This document shows positions 25,233 to 34,125 of a DNA stretch of 64,000 nt, one piece after another. The stretch comes from Acidiphilium sp. C61 (GTDB lineage Bacteria > Pseudomonadota > Alphaproteobacteria > Acetobacterales > Acetobacteraceae). Where the stretch lies: positions 62,001 to 126,000 of the forward strand of contig NZ_CACTIA010000005.1 in NCBI RefSeq assembly GCF_902712915.1, read 5' to 3'. Position 1 is the stretch's first letter; every line of letters begins with the position of its first letter. The position numbers and the translations under genes are program-made. Below the pieces are notes generated by a model that saw only the letters and a list, made by a program, of their open reading frames with translations, was not told where the DNA came from and did no database searches.

Positions 25233-26247
25233 CCGGCTGGCGGGCGGTGGCGCGGGCAGCGAAGGCGGCATCGGCCTGGGCGATGAGCTCGGCGATGATC
25301 GCGGCGACCGGCTGGATCGCGGTGACCATGCCGACCGACTGGCCGGCCATCACCGAGCCCTGCTCGACATCGCCTTCGATCACCGCGCGGCGGAGCGCGC
25401 CGGCCCAGAAATGCTCGATCGAGAGCTGGGCCTGCTCCTTGTCGAGTTCGCCGGTCTGGAAGCGGCGGATGGTTTCGGCCTGATGCTCGATGAAGCGGGC
25501 AGTGCCGGCATTGGCGAGGCCGCGCACCGGGATGACCGGAAAACGGGCATCGAGCTGGACCGAGGGGATCGCGTCGCGCGCGTTGGCCTTGAGGAAGGCG
25601 GCCTTGAAATTGGCGTGGGCGATGCTCTCGGCGGAGGCGGCGAAGCGGGTGCCGAGCTGCACACCGGCGGCGCCCATTTCGAGGAAGGCGAGGATCGCCT
25701 CGCCGCGGCCGATGCCGCCAGCGACAAAGACCGGAACCTCGGTGATGACGGGCAGGATTTCCTGCGCCAGCACCGCCAGCGAGACCGGGCCGATATGGCC
25801 GCCGGCCTCGGACCCCTCGATCACCAGCGCGTCGGCGCCGCTGCGGATGAGGCGTTTCGCGAGCACCAGGGCGGGCGCGAAGCAGACGAGTTTGGCGCCG
25901 CCGTCCTTGACCGCGCGGACCGCGGCGGAGGAGGGCAGGCCGCCGGCGAGCACGACATGCCCCACGCCGTGGCGGACACAGACCGCGATCAGCTCAAGGA
26001 GCTGCGGGTGCATGGTGATCAGGTTGACGCCGAAGGGTTTCGTGGTGAGCGCCTTCGTTGCGGCGATCTCGGCATCGAGCAGTTCGGGGCTCATCGAGCC
26101 GCAGGCGATCACGCCGAAGCCGCCGGCATTGGAGATGGCGGAGACGAGGTGGCGCTCGCTGACCCAGCTCATGGCGCCACCCATGATCGCGGTTTCGGTA
26201 CCGAGAAAATCGCGCCCGCGGGCCCAGAGCTGATCGAGCGCGCTCAC
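25210..26247 (-). CDS. Nitronate monooxygenase family flavoprotein
   Basis: The 345-residue FMN TIM-barrel protein has IMGGAMSWVSERHLVSAISN and GGFGVIACGSM at the N-terminus, GADALVIEGSEAGGHIG near 138-154 with the conserved His, and VPVFVAGGIGRGEAI near 172-186 for phosphate binding. These fit nitronate monooxygenases, which detoxify nitronates, and also the related FabK enoyl-ACP reductases; the sequence alone does not decide. It is embedded between lysC (4-bp overlap) and ptsP (23-bp overlap), so it is translationally coupled to both. Confidence 0.82.
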
Positions 26248-27461
26248 GCGACGTCGAGCCCATAGGCGGTGTGCAGGGCGCGCACGGCGAGTTCGGTGTA
26301 TTCGGCGTCGATCAGCACGCTCACCTTGATCTCGCTGGTCGAAATCACCTGGATGTTGATGCCGCGGGCGGCGAGCGAACGGAACATGGTGCCAGCGACA
26401 CCGGCATGGCTGCGCATGCCAACGCCGACGACCGAGATCTTGGCGACGTCGGGATCGGTCGCGAGGTCGGCGAAGCCGATCTCGTCGCGCTTCTCGTCGA
26501 GCACGAGGCGGGCGCGGGGCAGCTCGGTCTTGTTGAGGGTGAAGGTCATGTCGGTGGTGCCGTCGGCGGAGACGTTCTGCACGATCATGTCGACATTGAT
26601 ACCGGCCTCGGCGAGCGGACCGAACACCGAGGCGGCGACGCCGGGGCGGTCGGGCACGCGGCGGACGGTGACCTTGGCCTCGTCACGCGAATAGGCGATG
26701 CCGGCGACGATTTCCTGTTCCACGATTTCATCCTCATCAACGACCAGCGTTCCCGGGGCATCGGTGAAGCTGGAGAGAACCTGCACCCGCACCCGCTCCT
26801 TCATTGCGAGTTCGACGGAGCGAGTCTGCAATACTTTCGCACCAACCGAGGCCAGCTCCAACATCTCTTCATACGCGATGGCTGGCAACTTGCGCGCTTT
26901 CGGGACGATGCGCGGGTCGGTGGTATAGACGCCGTCGACATCGGTGTAGATGTCGCAGCGGTCGGCCTTGACGGCAGCGGCAACGGCAACGGCGGACGTA
27001 TCGGACCCGCCGCGGCCGAGGGTGGTGACGCGGTTATCCGGCCCGATGCCCTGGAAGCCTGCGATCACCGGCACCTGGCCCATCTGCATGCGCCGGATCA
27101 GCTCGGCGCCGTCGATCCCATCGATCCGCGCCTTGCCGTGCTGGCCGTCGGTGCGGATGGGGATCTGCCAGCCGGTCCAGGAGCGGGCGTCGACGCCGAT
27201 GGTCTGCAGGGCGATCGCGAGCAGGCCGACCGTGACCTGTTCGCCGGTGGCCACCACCGTGTCGTATTCCCGCGCGTCGTAGAGCGGGGAGAGTTCCTGG
27301 CACCAGGCGACGAGCTGGTTGGTGGCGCCGGCCATTGCCGAGGTGACGACGGCGACCTCGTGCCCCTCGTCCACCACGCGCTTGACGCGCGCGGCGACGT
27401 TGCGAATCCGGTCCAGATCGGCGACAGAAGTGCCGCCGAATTTCATCACGATGCGCGCCAT
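26244..27461 (-). CDS. lysC: Aspartate kinase
   Basis: The 405-residue aspartokinase phosphorylates aspartate, the first step to lysine, threonine, methionine and diaminopimelate. The kinase motif MARIVMKFGGTSVADLDRIR opens the protein, VTTLGRGGSDTSAVAVAAA lies around 148-166, and two ACT domains for feedback control follow (about 265-400). The start is the ATG at 27459-27461; the upstream extension to 27584 is not family-like. It heads the leftward operon and is divergent from ubiG. Confidence 0.96.
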   Translation of the reverse strand: MARIVMKFGGTSVADLDRIRNVAARVKRVVDEGHEVAVVTSAMAGATNQLVAWCQELSPLYDAREYDTVVATGEQVTVGLLAIALQTIGVDARSWTGWQIPIRTDGQHGKARIDGIDGAELIRRMQMGQVPVIAGFQGIGPDNRVTTLGRGGSDTSAVAVAAAVKADRCDIYTDVDGVYTTDPRIVPKARKLPAIAYEEMLELASVGAKVLQTRSVELAMKERVRVQVLSSFTDAPGTLVVDEDEIVEQEIVAGIAYSRDEAKVTVRRVPDRPGVAASVFGPLAEAGINVDMIVQNVSADGTTDMTFTLNKTELPRARLVLDEKRDEIGFADLATDPDVAKISVVGVGMRSHAGVAGTMFRSLAARGINIQVISTSEIKVSVLIDAEYTELAVRALHTAYGLDVA

Positions 27462-27582
27462 GTGATCCGATCTTGCCGTGAAACTGGTATCAACGCGGGA
27501 GCGGCGCTTGCTGCCGTCTCCCGGCAGGCTCACATAGCGAGAGCCCGGGAGAAGGGCAATGCAGGCCGGAGAGGATGTGAGC

Positions 27583-28311
27583 ATGGATGACGGGCAGTCC
27601 GCCGGACGGGCGGACGCGGCGGAGGTGCGGAAGTTCGACGCGCTGGCGGCGCGCTGGTGGGACAGGCACGGGCCGATGCGCGCGCTTCACGCCATGAACC
27701 CGGCGCGCAGCCGGTGGATCGTCGATCACATGTCGGCGGTGCGCGGCGAGGCTGCGGGGGTGGAGTTGCTCGATGTCGGCTGTGGTGCCGGGCTGCTGGC
27801 GGAAAGCCTTGCGCGTGCCGGTTGCCGGGTGACGGCGATCGACGCCGCGGCCGAGGCGATCGCGGTGGCGCGGGCGCATGCGGCAGCACAGGGGCTGGAG
27901 ATCGACTACCGCGCGACGACGACCGACACGCTCGTCGCCTCCGGCGTGCGGTTCGACGCAGTGACGGCGCTGGAGGTGATTGAGCATGTGCCAGACCCGC
28001 AGGGGTTTCTCGACACGCTGGCCGGGTTGCTGCGGCCAGGCGGCCGGTTATTCATATCAACACTGAATAGAACGCCACAATCTATTGTTTTTGCAAAATA
28101 TACAGCGGAATATGTACTTCGCTTGGCACCGCCCGGCACGCATGACTGGCGGAAATTCATCACCCCGGGCGAGCTTGCCGCGATGTGCCGCGCCGCCGGG
28201 CTGCGGCTGGCGGCGACGGCGGGGATGGTGCCGGCGCCGCTGCGAGGCGGGTTTCGCATCGGGCGGGATACCGGGATCAATTATATCGCGATGGCGGTGG
28301 CGCCGGGCTGA
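27583..28311 (+). CDS. ubiG: Ubiquinone biosynthesis O-methyltransferase
   Basis: UbiG performs both O-methylations in ubiquinone synthesis. EVRKFDALAARWWD near the N-terminus and the SAM motif LLDVGCGAGLLAESLA are diagnostic; ALEVIEHVPDP and the C-terminal NYIAMAV are also typical. I prefer the ATG at 27583, which has GGAGAGG eight bases upstream and matches the family N-terminus; an in-frame ATG at 27559 adds eight residues. The segment near 28,060-28,110 is slightly AT-richer but in frame. It is divergent from lysC. Confidence 0.93.
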   Translation: MDDGQSAGRADAAEVRKFDALAARWWDRHGPMRALHAMNPARSRWIVDHMSAVRGEAAGVELLDVGCGAGLLAESLARAGCRVTAIDAAAEAIAVARAHAAAQGLEIDYRATTTDTLVASGVRFDAVTALEVIEHVPDPQGFLDTLAGLLRPGGRLFISTLNRTPQSIVFAKYTAEYVLRLAPPGTHDWRKFITPGELAAMCRAAGLRLAATAGMVPAPLRGGFRIGRDTGINYIAMAVAPG

Positions 28312-28435
28312 CGCCGCGGCACGGTCCAGCCCCGCCAGAAGTTGATGAATGTTTTAGGTATGCCGGGCCGTCCTTGTGTGGTCATATGCGTCATCGCCGC
28401 ATGGCTCGTATGCGGCGCGATGGCGGAGGTGACCG

Positions 28436-29491
28436 ATGGGCGAACGGGTGGCGAGCGGGGCGCGGGGTGAGGAGCGGCGGCCGCTTTCGGTCGGCATTCT
28501 CCTCACGCACGATTTCACGCTGTCGGCATTGTCGATGTTCGTCGACACGCTGCGGCTCGCCGCTGACGAATCGGATTTCTCGCGACCGATCAATTGCCGC
28601 TGGACGATCATGTCCGACACTGCGGCGCCGATTCGCGCGAGCTGCGGGGTGCAGGTGCTGCCCGGTACGCCGTTTCTCGACCCCTCCGGCTTCGATTACG
28701 TGGTGGCGATCGGCGGGTTGCTGACCGGGCTCAACCAGAACGCAGCACCGCTTTGCGCCTATCTCACCCGTGCGGCGGCGGCTGGGGTGAAGCTCGTCGG
28801 CATCTGCAACGGCAGTTTCCTGCTCTGCCAGGCGGGCTTGATGCAGGGGCGGCGCGTTTGTGTCAGCTGGCTGCACTATCAGGATTTCCGCGCAGCCTTT
28901 CCCGATCACGAGGTGACCGGCGACCGGCTGTTCGAGATCGATGGCGACCGGATCACCTGCGCTGGCGGGGCTGGCGCGGCGGATCTCGCGGCGCTGCTGA
29001 TCGAGCGGCATCTCGGCAGCAGGCTGGCGCAGAAGCCGCATCAGGTACTGCAACTGGCGCGCACGCGCGGCGAGGAGGCGGTGCAGCCGCACCCGCCGGT
29101 GGCGCATGACGTGGCCGACGGGCAGGTGCGCCGGGCGCTGCTGATGATGGAACAGAACCTGTCCGACCCGGTGCCGATCGCCATCATCGCGCGGCGACTT
29201 GGCCTGTCGACGCGGCAGTTGGAACGGCGCTTCGAAGCCGCACTCGGGCAGCGGCCCTCGCTGCTCTATCGCACGCTGCGGTTACGCTATGCCCGCTGGC
29301 TGCTGGAGACGACCGACCGGTCGGTGACGGATATCGCGCTGGAGGCCGGCTTTGCAGACTGCGCGCATTTCTCCCGCCAGTTCAAGGCGCTGCATGGGCT
29401 GTCGCCCTCGCAGATGCGGCCAGGGGTGGCCATGCGGGGCGGCTCCGGCGGCGATGGGTCGGGGCTTCATGCCGGTCCGCGCCCATTCTGA
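28436..29491 (+). CDS. GlxA/GbdR-like AraC-family transcriptional regulator
   Basis: The 351-residue protein has an N-terminal DJ-1/PfpI-like domain (about 15-205, with VGICNGSFLLCQAG and Cys124 at the nucleophile position) and a C-terminal AraC DNA-binding domain (about 230-325, with IARRLGLSTRQLERRFEAAL and DIALEAGFADCAHFSRQFKA). This is the layout of GbdR and CdhR, which activate betaine and carnitine catabolism in Pseudomonas. It precedes gbcA by 173 bp on the same strand, so it is the likely activator of the two flanking operons. Confidence 0.85.
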   Translation: MGERVASGARGEERRPLSVGILLTHDFTLSALSMFVDTLRLAADESDFSRPINCRWTIMSDTAAPIRASCGVQVLPGTPFLDPSGFDYVVAIGGLLTGLNQNAAPLCAYLTRAAAAGVKLVGICNGSFLLCQAGLMQGRRVCVSWLHYQDFRAAFPDHEVTGDRLFEIDGDRITCAGGAGAADLAALLIERHLGSRLAQKPHQVLQLARTRGEEAVQPHPPVAHDVADGQVRRALLMMEQNLSDPVPIAIIARRLGLSTRQLERRFEAALGQRPSLLYRTLRLRYARWLLETTDRSVTDIALEAGFADCAHFSRQFKALHGLSPSQMRPGVAMRGGSGGDGSGLHAGPRPF

Positions 29492-29621
29492 CGGTAATAT
29501 GTGAAAAACACATGGCCGCCATGCGAGGGGCCTGCGAAATCGTTCTGGCGCAATGTCGCAAAAGCCAAAGACGCTGCATCACCGAACCGTCACATTCCGT
29601 TGCCGGGCGCTGATCCTTGTC

Positions 29622-29658
29622 GAAAGTGCCGTTATTGAAAGTGCCGTTATTGAAAGTG
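29622..29658 (+). repeat. Tandem 15-bp repeat just before gbcA
   Basis: The unit GAAAGTGCCGTTATT occurs at 29622-29636 and 29637-29651 and its first seven bases recur at 29652-29658, ending six bases before the gbcA ATG. The third GAAAGTG overlaps the ribosome-binding position. It could be a replication-slippage repeat or a regulatory site. Confidence 0.85.
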
Positions 29659-29664
29659 AACGTC

Positions 29665-30936
29665 ATGACGGATGTCGCTTCCCCCGCATTGCGCGACCTG
29701 GTGGCCCGTCGGCGCCCCGGATACATGCTGGAGCGGGAGTTCTATACCGATCCGGACATCTTCCGCGCCGATCTCGAATACATCTTCAACCGGCACTGGA
29801 TTTTCGTCGGCGTCGAGCCGGACGTACCCGAGCCTGGCGACGTGATGACGCTGAAGATCGGCAACAACGAGATCCTGATCTGCCGCGACGACGATGGCGC
29901 GATCCATGCCATGCACAATGTCTGCCGGCACCGCGCGGCGCGGCTGGTCTCGACCGAGAAGGCGACCGTGGGGCGGCTGGTCTGCCCGTATCACACCTGG
30001 ACCTATGGGCTCGACGGCGCGCTCCTGCATGCCGAGCATATGGGCGAGGGGTTCGATCATTCCTGCAACGGGCTGAAGAAGATCCATCTCCGCTCGCTGG
30101 AGGGACTGCTCTTCGTCTGCCTCGCCGAGACGCCGCCGGCGGATTTCGACGAGATGGCACGGATCGTCGGGCCGTATGTTGCACCGCACGAGATCGCCAA
30201 CTGCAAGGTGGCCCAGCAGATCGACCTGATCGAGGAGGGCAACTGGAAGCTGACGATGGAGAACAACCGCGAGTGCTATCACTGCGCGATGAACCATCCG
30301 GAGCTGACGTCCTCGATCTTCGAGTTCGGCTTCGGCTTCGACGCCCGCGAGGACGATCCTGCGCGCGCGGCGCTGCGGCGGAGCTATGACGACATGGTCG
30401 CGCGCTCGTGCAGCGCCTGGACGGCGAGCGGCTTTCCCTCCGAGGAAATCGGCCATCTCGACGACATGGTTTCCGGGTTCAGGATCGGGCGGATGCCGAT
30501 GGACCGCGAAGGTGAATCGCAGACGCTTGACACCAGGGTGGCGAGCCGGCTGCTGCTCGGCCGGGCGAAGGAAAAGCGGCTCGGCGATCTCTCGTTCCAT
30601 ACCCAGCCAAATTCCTGGCATCATTTCATGAGCGACCACATCGTGACCTTCTCGGTCCTGCCGCTCTCGCCGGACCGCACGCTGCTGCGCACCAAATGGC
30701 TGGTGCATCGCGATGCGATCCAGGGTGTGGACTATGATCTCGAAAACCTGATCCGGGTGTGGCGCGAAACCAATCTGCAGGACGGCGCGCTGGTCGGCCT
30801 CGCCCAGGCGGGGGCGGCGAGTGCTGGCTATGTGCCGGGGCCGTACTCGACCGAAACCGAAGGCCAGGTCGAGGCTTTCGCCAACTGGTATATCGGTCGC
30901 ATGGCCGCCCAGCTCGGGATCGAACCGGCGCGATGA
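29665..30936 (+). CDS. gbcA: Glycine betaine monooxygenase, oxygenase subunit (Rieske)
   Basis: The 423-residue Rieske non-heme iron oxygenase probably demethylates glycine betaine to dimethylglycine and formaldehyde. The [2Fe-2S] ligands are Cys87/His89 (CRHRAARL) and Cys107/His110 (CPYHTW); the mononuclear iron site includes His206 and His211 in ECYHCAMNHPEL. Subfamily identity rests on these segments and on neighbours gbcB, dgcAB and sox genes. I chose the ATG at 29665 (MTDVASPAL); a TTG at 29617 would add a repeat-encoded N-terminus. Its ATGA overlap with gbcB implies coupling. Confidence 0.88.
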   Translation: MTDVASPALRDLVARRRPGYMLEREFYTDPDIFRADLEYIFNRHWIFVGVEPDVPEPGDVMTLKIGNNEILICRDDDGAIHAMHNVCRHRAARLVSTEKATVGRLVCPYHTWTYGLDGALLHAEHMGEGFDHSCNGLKKIHLRSLEGLLFVCLAETPPADFDEMARIVGPYVAPHEIANCKVAQQIDLIEEGNWKLTMENNRECYHCAMNHPELTSSIFEFGFGFDAREDDPARAALRRSYDDMVARSCSAWTASGFPSEEIGHLDDMVSGFRIGRMPMDREGESQTLDTRVASRLLLGRAKEKRLGDLSFHTQPNSWHHFMSDHIVTFSVLPLSPDRTLLRTKWLVHRDAIQGVDYDLENLIRVWRETNLQDGALVGLAQAGAASAGYVPGPYSTETEGQVEAFANWYIGRMAAQLGIEPAR

Positions 30937-32024
30937 ACATGACGCCGGCCGAGCGTTGCCGCGCCGCGCGCGATGGCAGCCTGTCCGCGTGGGATCCGGA
31001 GGCTGACGACATTCTTGTCTGCGTGGATTCGCGGCTGGAGACGCACGATGTGCGGACCTTCACCTTTGTCGGCCGCACGCCCTCGCGCTTCAGCTACTGG
31101 CCAGGGCAGTTCCTTGTGTTCGATGTGCCGGTGGGCGGTGAGATCGTGCAGCGCTGCTATACGATCGCCTCCAGCCCGACGCGGCCGGACCAGATCTCGA
31201 TCACGGTGAAGCGCAAGCCGGACGGCGTGGTCTCGCCCTGGCTGCACGACAATCTGCGCCCGGGGATGGAGATCCGCGCGATCGGGCCGCTCGGCGATTT
31301 CAGCTTCGTGGCGACGCCGGGGGGAAAATACCTGTTCCTCTCGGGCGGCTCGGGGATCACCCCGCTGATGTCGATGACGCGCGCGCATCAGGATCTCGCT
31401 CCAGACGCGGATATCGTGTTCATCCATTTCGCGCGGGCGCCAGAGGACATCATTTTCCGCGACGAACTCGCGGTGATGGGGAGGCAGATGCCCAACCTGC
31501 GGGTCATTCCGGTGTGCGAGGCGGATGGCGCCGGCGGGCGTTGGGGCGGGCCGCGCGGGCGGGTGACGCCGCAGCTGCTCGCCCTGCTGGCGCCGGATTT
31601 CGCCGAACGCTGGATCTTCAACTGCGGCCCCCCGGCCTACATGCAGGTGGTGCGCGAGGGGCTCGTCGGCCTCGGCTACGACATGCGCTATTACTATGAG
31701 GAAAGCTTCGATTTCGGCGTGCCGCCACCAGTCGAGGAGGTGCTCGCCGCGCAGGGAGCGGAAACCTTCGAGGTCACGTTCAGCAAGTCCGGCCGGACGA
31801 TCGGGGTCGCGCCCGGGCAGCATATTCTCGCCGCCGCGCGCGAGGCGGGAATGCGGCTTCCCTCGTCCTGCACCAAGGGCGTGTGCGGCACCTGCAAGAG
31901 CAGGCTCGTCTCGGGACGGGTGGACATGAAGCACCAGGGCGGCATCCGCCAGCGCGAGATCGACCAGGACCTGATCCTGATCTGCTGCTCGACACCGCTG
32001 ACCGATCTCGTGATCGAACGCTGA
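30933..32024 (+). CDS. gbcB: Glycine betaine monooxygenase, reductase subunit
   Basis: The 363-residue reductase passes electrons from NAD(P)H to GbcA. It has an FAD-binding part (QRCYTIASSP at 73-82), an NAD-binding part (LSGGSGITPLMSM, 136-148) and a C-terminal plant-type [2Fe-2S] domain with Cys313, Cys318 and Cys321 (SSCTKGVCGTCKS) and a fourth ligand at Cys351 or Cys352. Start is the ATG at 30933 overlapping the gbcA stop; an upstream extension is shadow coding. The next gene, dgcA, starts 64 bp later. Confidence 0.88.
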   Translation: MNMTPAERCRAARDGSLSAWDPEADDILVCVDSRLETHDVRTFTFVGRTPSRFSYWPGQFLVFDVPVGGEIVQRCYTIASSPTRPDQISITVKRKPDGVVSPWLHDNLRPGMEIRAIGPLGDFSFVATPGGKYLFLSGGSGITPLMSMTRAHQDLAPDADIVFIHFARAPEDIIFRDELAVMGRQMPNLRVIPVCEADGAGGRWGGPRGRVTPQLLALLAPDFAERWIFNCGPPAYMQVVREGLVGLGYDMRYYYEESFDFGVPPPVEEVLAAQGAETFEVTFSKSGRTIGVAPGQHILAAAREAGMRLPSSCTKGVCGTCKSRLVSGRVDMKHQGGIRQREIDQDLILICCSTPLTDLVIER

Positions 32025-32088
32025 TGATGCGGCCGCTGCCCGCTGTGGCGCTGGCGCCACCGAGAGTCCCGAAGCGGCGAGGCCGCGC

Positions 32089-34125
32089 ATGATCGCCCAT
32101 GCCGAGGCGCTGTTCCGCCCGCTGACGATCCGCCGGACGACGTTCCGCAACCGGATCATGAGCACGAGCCACGCCCCGGGTTATGGCCGCGACGGCAAGC
32201 CGCAGGAGCGGTATCAGCTCTATCACGCGGAAAAGGCGAAGGGCGGCATCGGGCTGACGATGTTCGGCGGATCGTCCTCGGTCTCGCTCGACAGTCCGGC
32301 GGCACCTTGGAACCAGATTTCCGTCGCCGATGACAGCGTCATTCCGTATTTTCAGCAGTTTTCCGAACGCGTGCACGCGCATGGCGCGGCGCTGATGATC
32401 CAGCTCACGCATATGGGGCGGCGGACGCGCTGGGATACCGAGAACTGGCTGCCGACGCTGTCCGCCTCGCCGCGGCGGGAGCCGGCGAGCCGGTCGATCC
32501 CGCGCGAGATGGAGCAGGAGGATATCGATCGGGTGATCGCCGATTTCGCGGCGGCGGCGCGGCGGGCGCGCGAGGGCGGGCTCGATGGCTGCGAACTCTC
32601 GGCGGCGCACGGGCATCTGGTCGACCAGTTCTGGTCGCCCTCGGTCAATCACCGCAGCGATGGATATGGCGGATCGCTGGAAAACCGGATGCGGTTCGGT
32701 TTCGAGATTCTCGAGGCGATGCGGGCAGCGGCGGGGGATGATTTCCTGATCGGCATCCGCATGTCGGGCGACGAGATGCTGGCCGAGGGGCTGAGCCACG
32801 AGGATTGCGTGGCCATCGCCGAGGCGCATGCGCGGCGCGGGCTGGTCGATTTCATCAATGTGCTCGGCGGGCAGGCGCGGGACCATCTGGCGCATGCGGT
32901 CTCGCTGCCGAACATGTCCTTTCCGGTAGCCCCCTTCCTGCCGCTGGCCAGCGCGATCCGCCGCGAGGTTGAAGTGCCGGTGTTCCACGCCCAGCGGGTG
33001 ACCGACCTTGCCACCGCTGCGCGCGCGGTGGCGGAAGGGCATGTCGACATGATCGCGATGACGCGGGCGCATATCGCCGACCCGCACCTCGCGCGCAAGC
33101 TGCAGGACGGGCGGGAGGACGATATCCGCCAGTGCGTCGGCGCCGGCTACTGCATCGACCGGATCTATACCGGGGCGGATGCGCTGTGCATCCAGAATGC
33201 CGCGACCGGACGCGAGGCGACGATGCCGCACGTGATCGGCAAGGCAGCGCGGCGGCGGCTTGTGGTTGTCGTCGGCGGCGGGCCGGGCGGACTGGAGGCC
33301 GCGCGGGTGAGTGCCGAGCGCGGCCACGAGGTGGTGCTGTTCGAGCGGGAGACGGCGCTCGGCGGGCAGATCAACATCGCCGCGAAGGCGGGATGGCGGG
33401 AGGCGCTGTCGGGCATTCCGCGCTGGCTCGGCGCGCAGGTGCGCAGGCTCGGCGTGGATCTGCGGCTCGGTCTCGCGGCGGATGCGGCGATGGTGCTGGC
33501 GGAACGGCCGGACATCGTGATTCTCGCGACCGGCGGCGTCCCCAATCCGGGTTTCATGGAGGGGGCGGAACTGGTGACAACAACCGCCGCGATCCTGCGC
33601 GACGGGATCGCGCTCAGCGGTTCGGTGCTGCTCTATGACGGGATGGGGCAGCACAATGCCGCCTCCTGCGCCGAGTTCCTGGCGAAGCGCGGCGCGCTGG
33701 TGGAACTTGCGACCGGCGACCGGATGGCGGCCGAGGAGGTCGGCACCACCAACCAGCCGATCCATCTGCGCGAACTCTACCGCCATGACGTGATCATGAC
33801 GCCTAATCTCGACCTGCTCGCGGTGCGGCGGGAGGAGAACCGGCTGGTTGCGGTGCTGCGCAACACGATGGATCTCGCCGAGGAAGAACGGGTGGTGGAT
33901 CATGTCGTCGTCGATTTCGGCACGTTGCCGGATGACGCGCTGTATGATCCGCTGAAGGCGGGGTCGGTCAACCGGGGGCGGATCGATGCCGGCGCGCTGG
34001 TGGCAGGGCGGGCGCAGCCCTGGCCGGAGGCAGGATACGCGCTCTATCGCATCGGCGATGCGGCGGCGGGGCGCAACATCCACGCCGCGATCTACGACGC
34101 GCTGCGGCTCTGCAAGGATTTCTGA
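32089..34125 (+). CDS. dgcA: Dimethylglycine dehydrogenase, flavin subunit (DgcA-like)
   Basis: The 678-residue protein has an old-yellow-enzyme FMN barrel (about 1-370) joined to a Rossmann FAD/NAD-type domain (GGGPGGLEAA at 396-405), like trimethylamine dehydrogenase and Pseudomonas DgcA. It should oxidise dimethylglycine to sarcosine. The iron-sulfur segment reads CVGAGYC...C with Cys349, Cys355 and Cys367, but Ala352 stands where trimethylamine dehydrogenase has its second cysteine. It abuts dgcB (shared ATG/TGA bases), supporting one complex with DgcB and the etf pair. Confidence 0.85.
   Translation: MIAHAEALFRPLTIRRTTFRNRIMSTSHAPGYGRDGKPQERYQLYHAEKAKGGIGLTMFGGSSSVSLDSPAAPWNQISVADDSVIPYFQQFSERVHAHGAALMIQLTHMGRRTRWDTENWLPTLSASPRREPASRSIPREMEQEDIDRVIADFAAAARRAREGGLDGCELSAAHGHLVDQFWSPSVNHRSDGYGGSLENRMRFGFEILEAMRAAAGDDFLIGIRMSGDEMLAEGLSHEDCVAIAEAHARRGLVDFINVLGGQARDHLAHAVSLPNMSFPVAPFLPLASAIRREVEVPVFHAQRVTDLATAARAVAEGHVDMIAMTRAHIADPHLARKLQDGREDDIRQCVGAGYCIDRIYTGADALCIQNAATGREATMPHVIGKAARRRLVVVVGGGPGGLEAARVSAERGHEVVLFERETALGGQINIAAKAGWREALSGIPRWLGAQVRRLGVDLRLGLAADAAMVLAERPDIVILATGGVPNPGFMEGAELVTTTAAILRDGIALSGSVLLYDGMGQHNAASCAEFLAKRGALVELATGDRMAAEEVGTTNQPIHLRELYRHDVIMTPNLDLLAVRREENRLVAVLRNTMDLAEEERVVDHVVVDFGTLPDDALYDPLKAGSVNRGRIDAGALVAGRAQPWPEAGYALYRIGDAAAGRNIHAAIYDALRLCKDF

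Noticed and set aside
29617..29664. Longer GbcA N-terminus from a TTG at 29617
   Set aside because: The added residues come from a tandem DNA repeat and are not typical of the family; the ATG at 29665 fits better.
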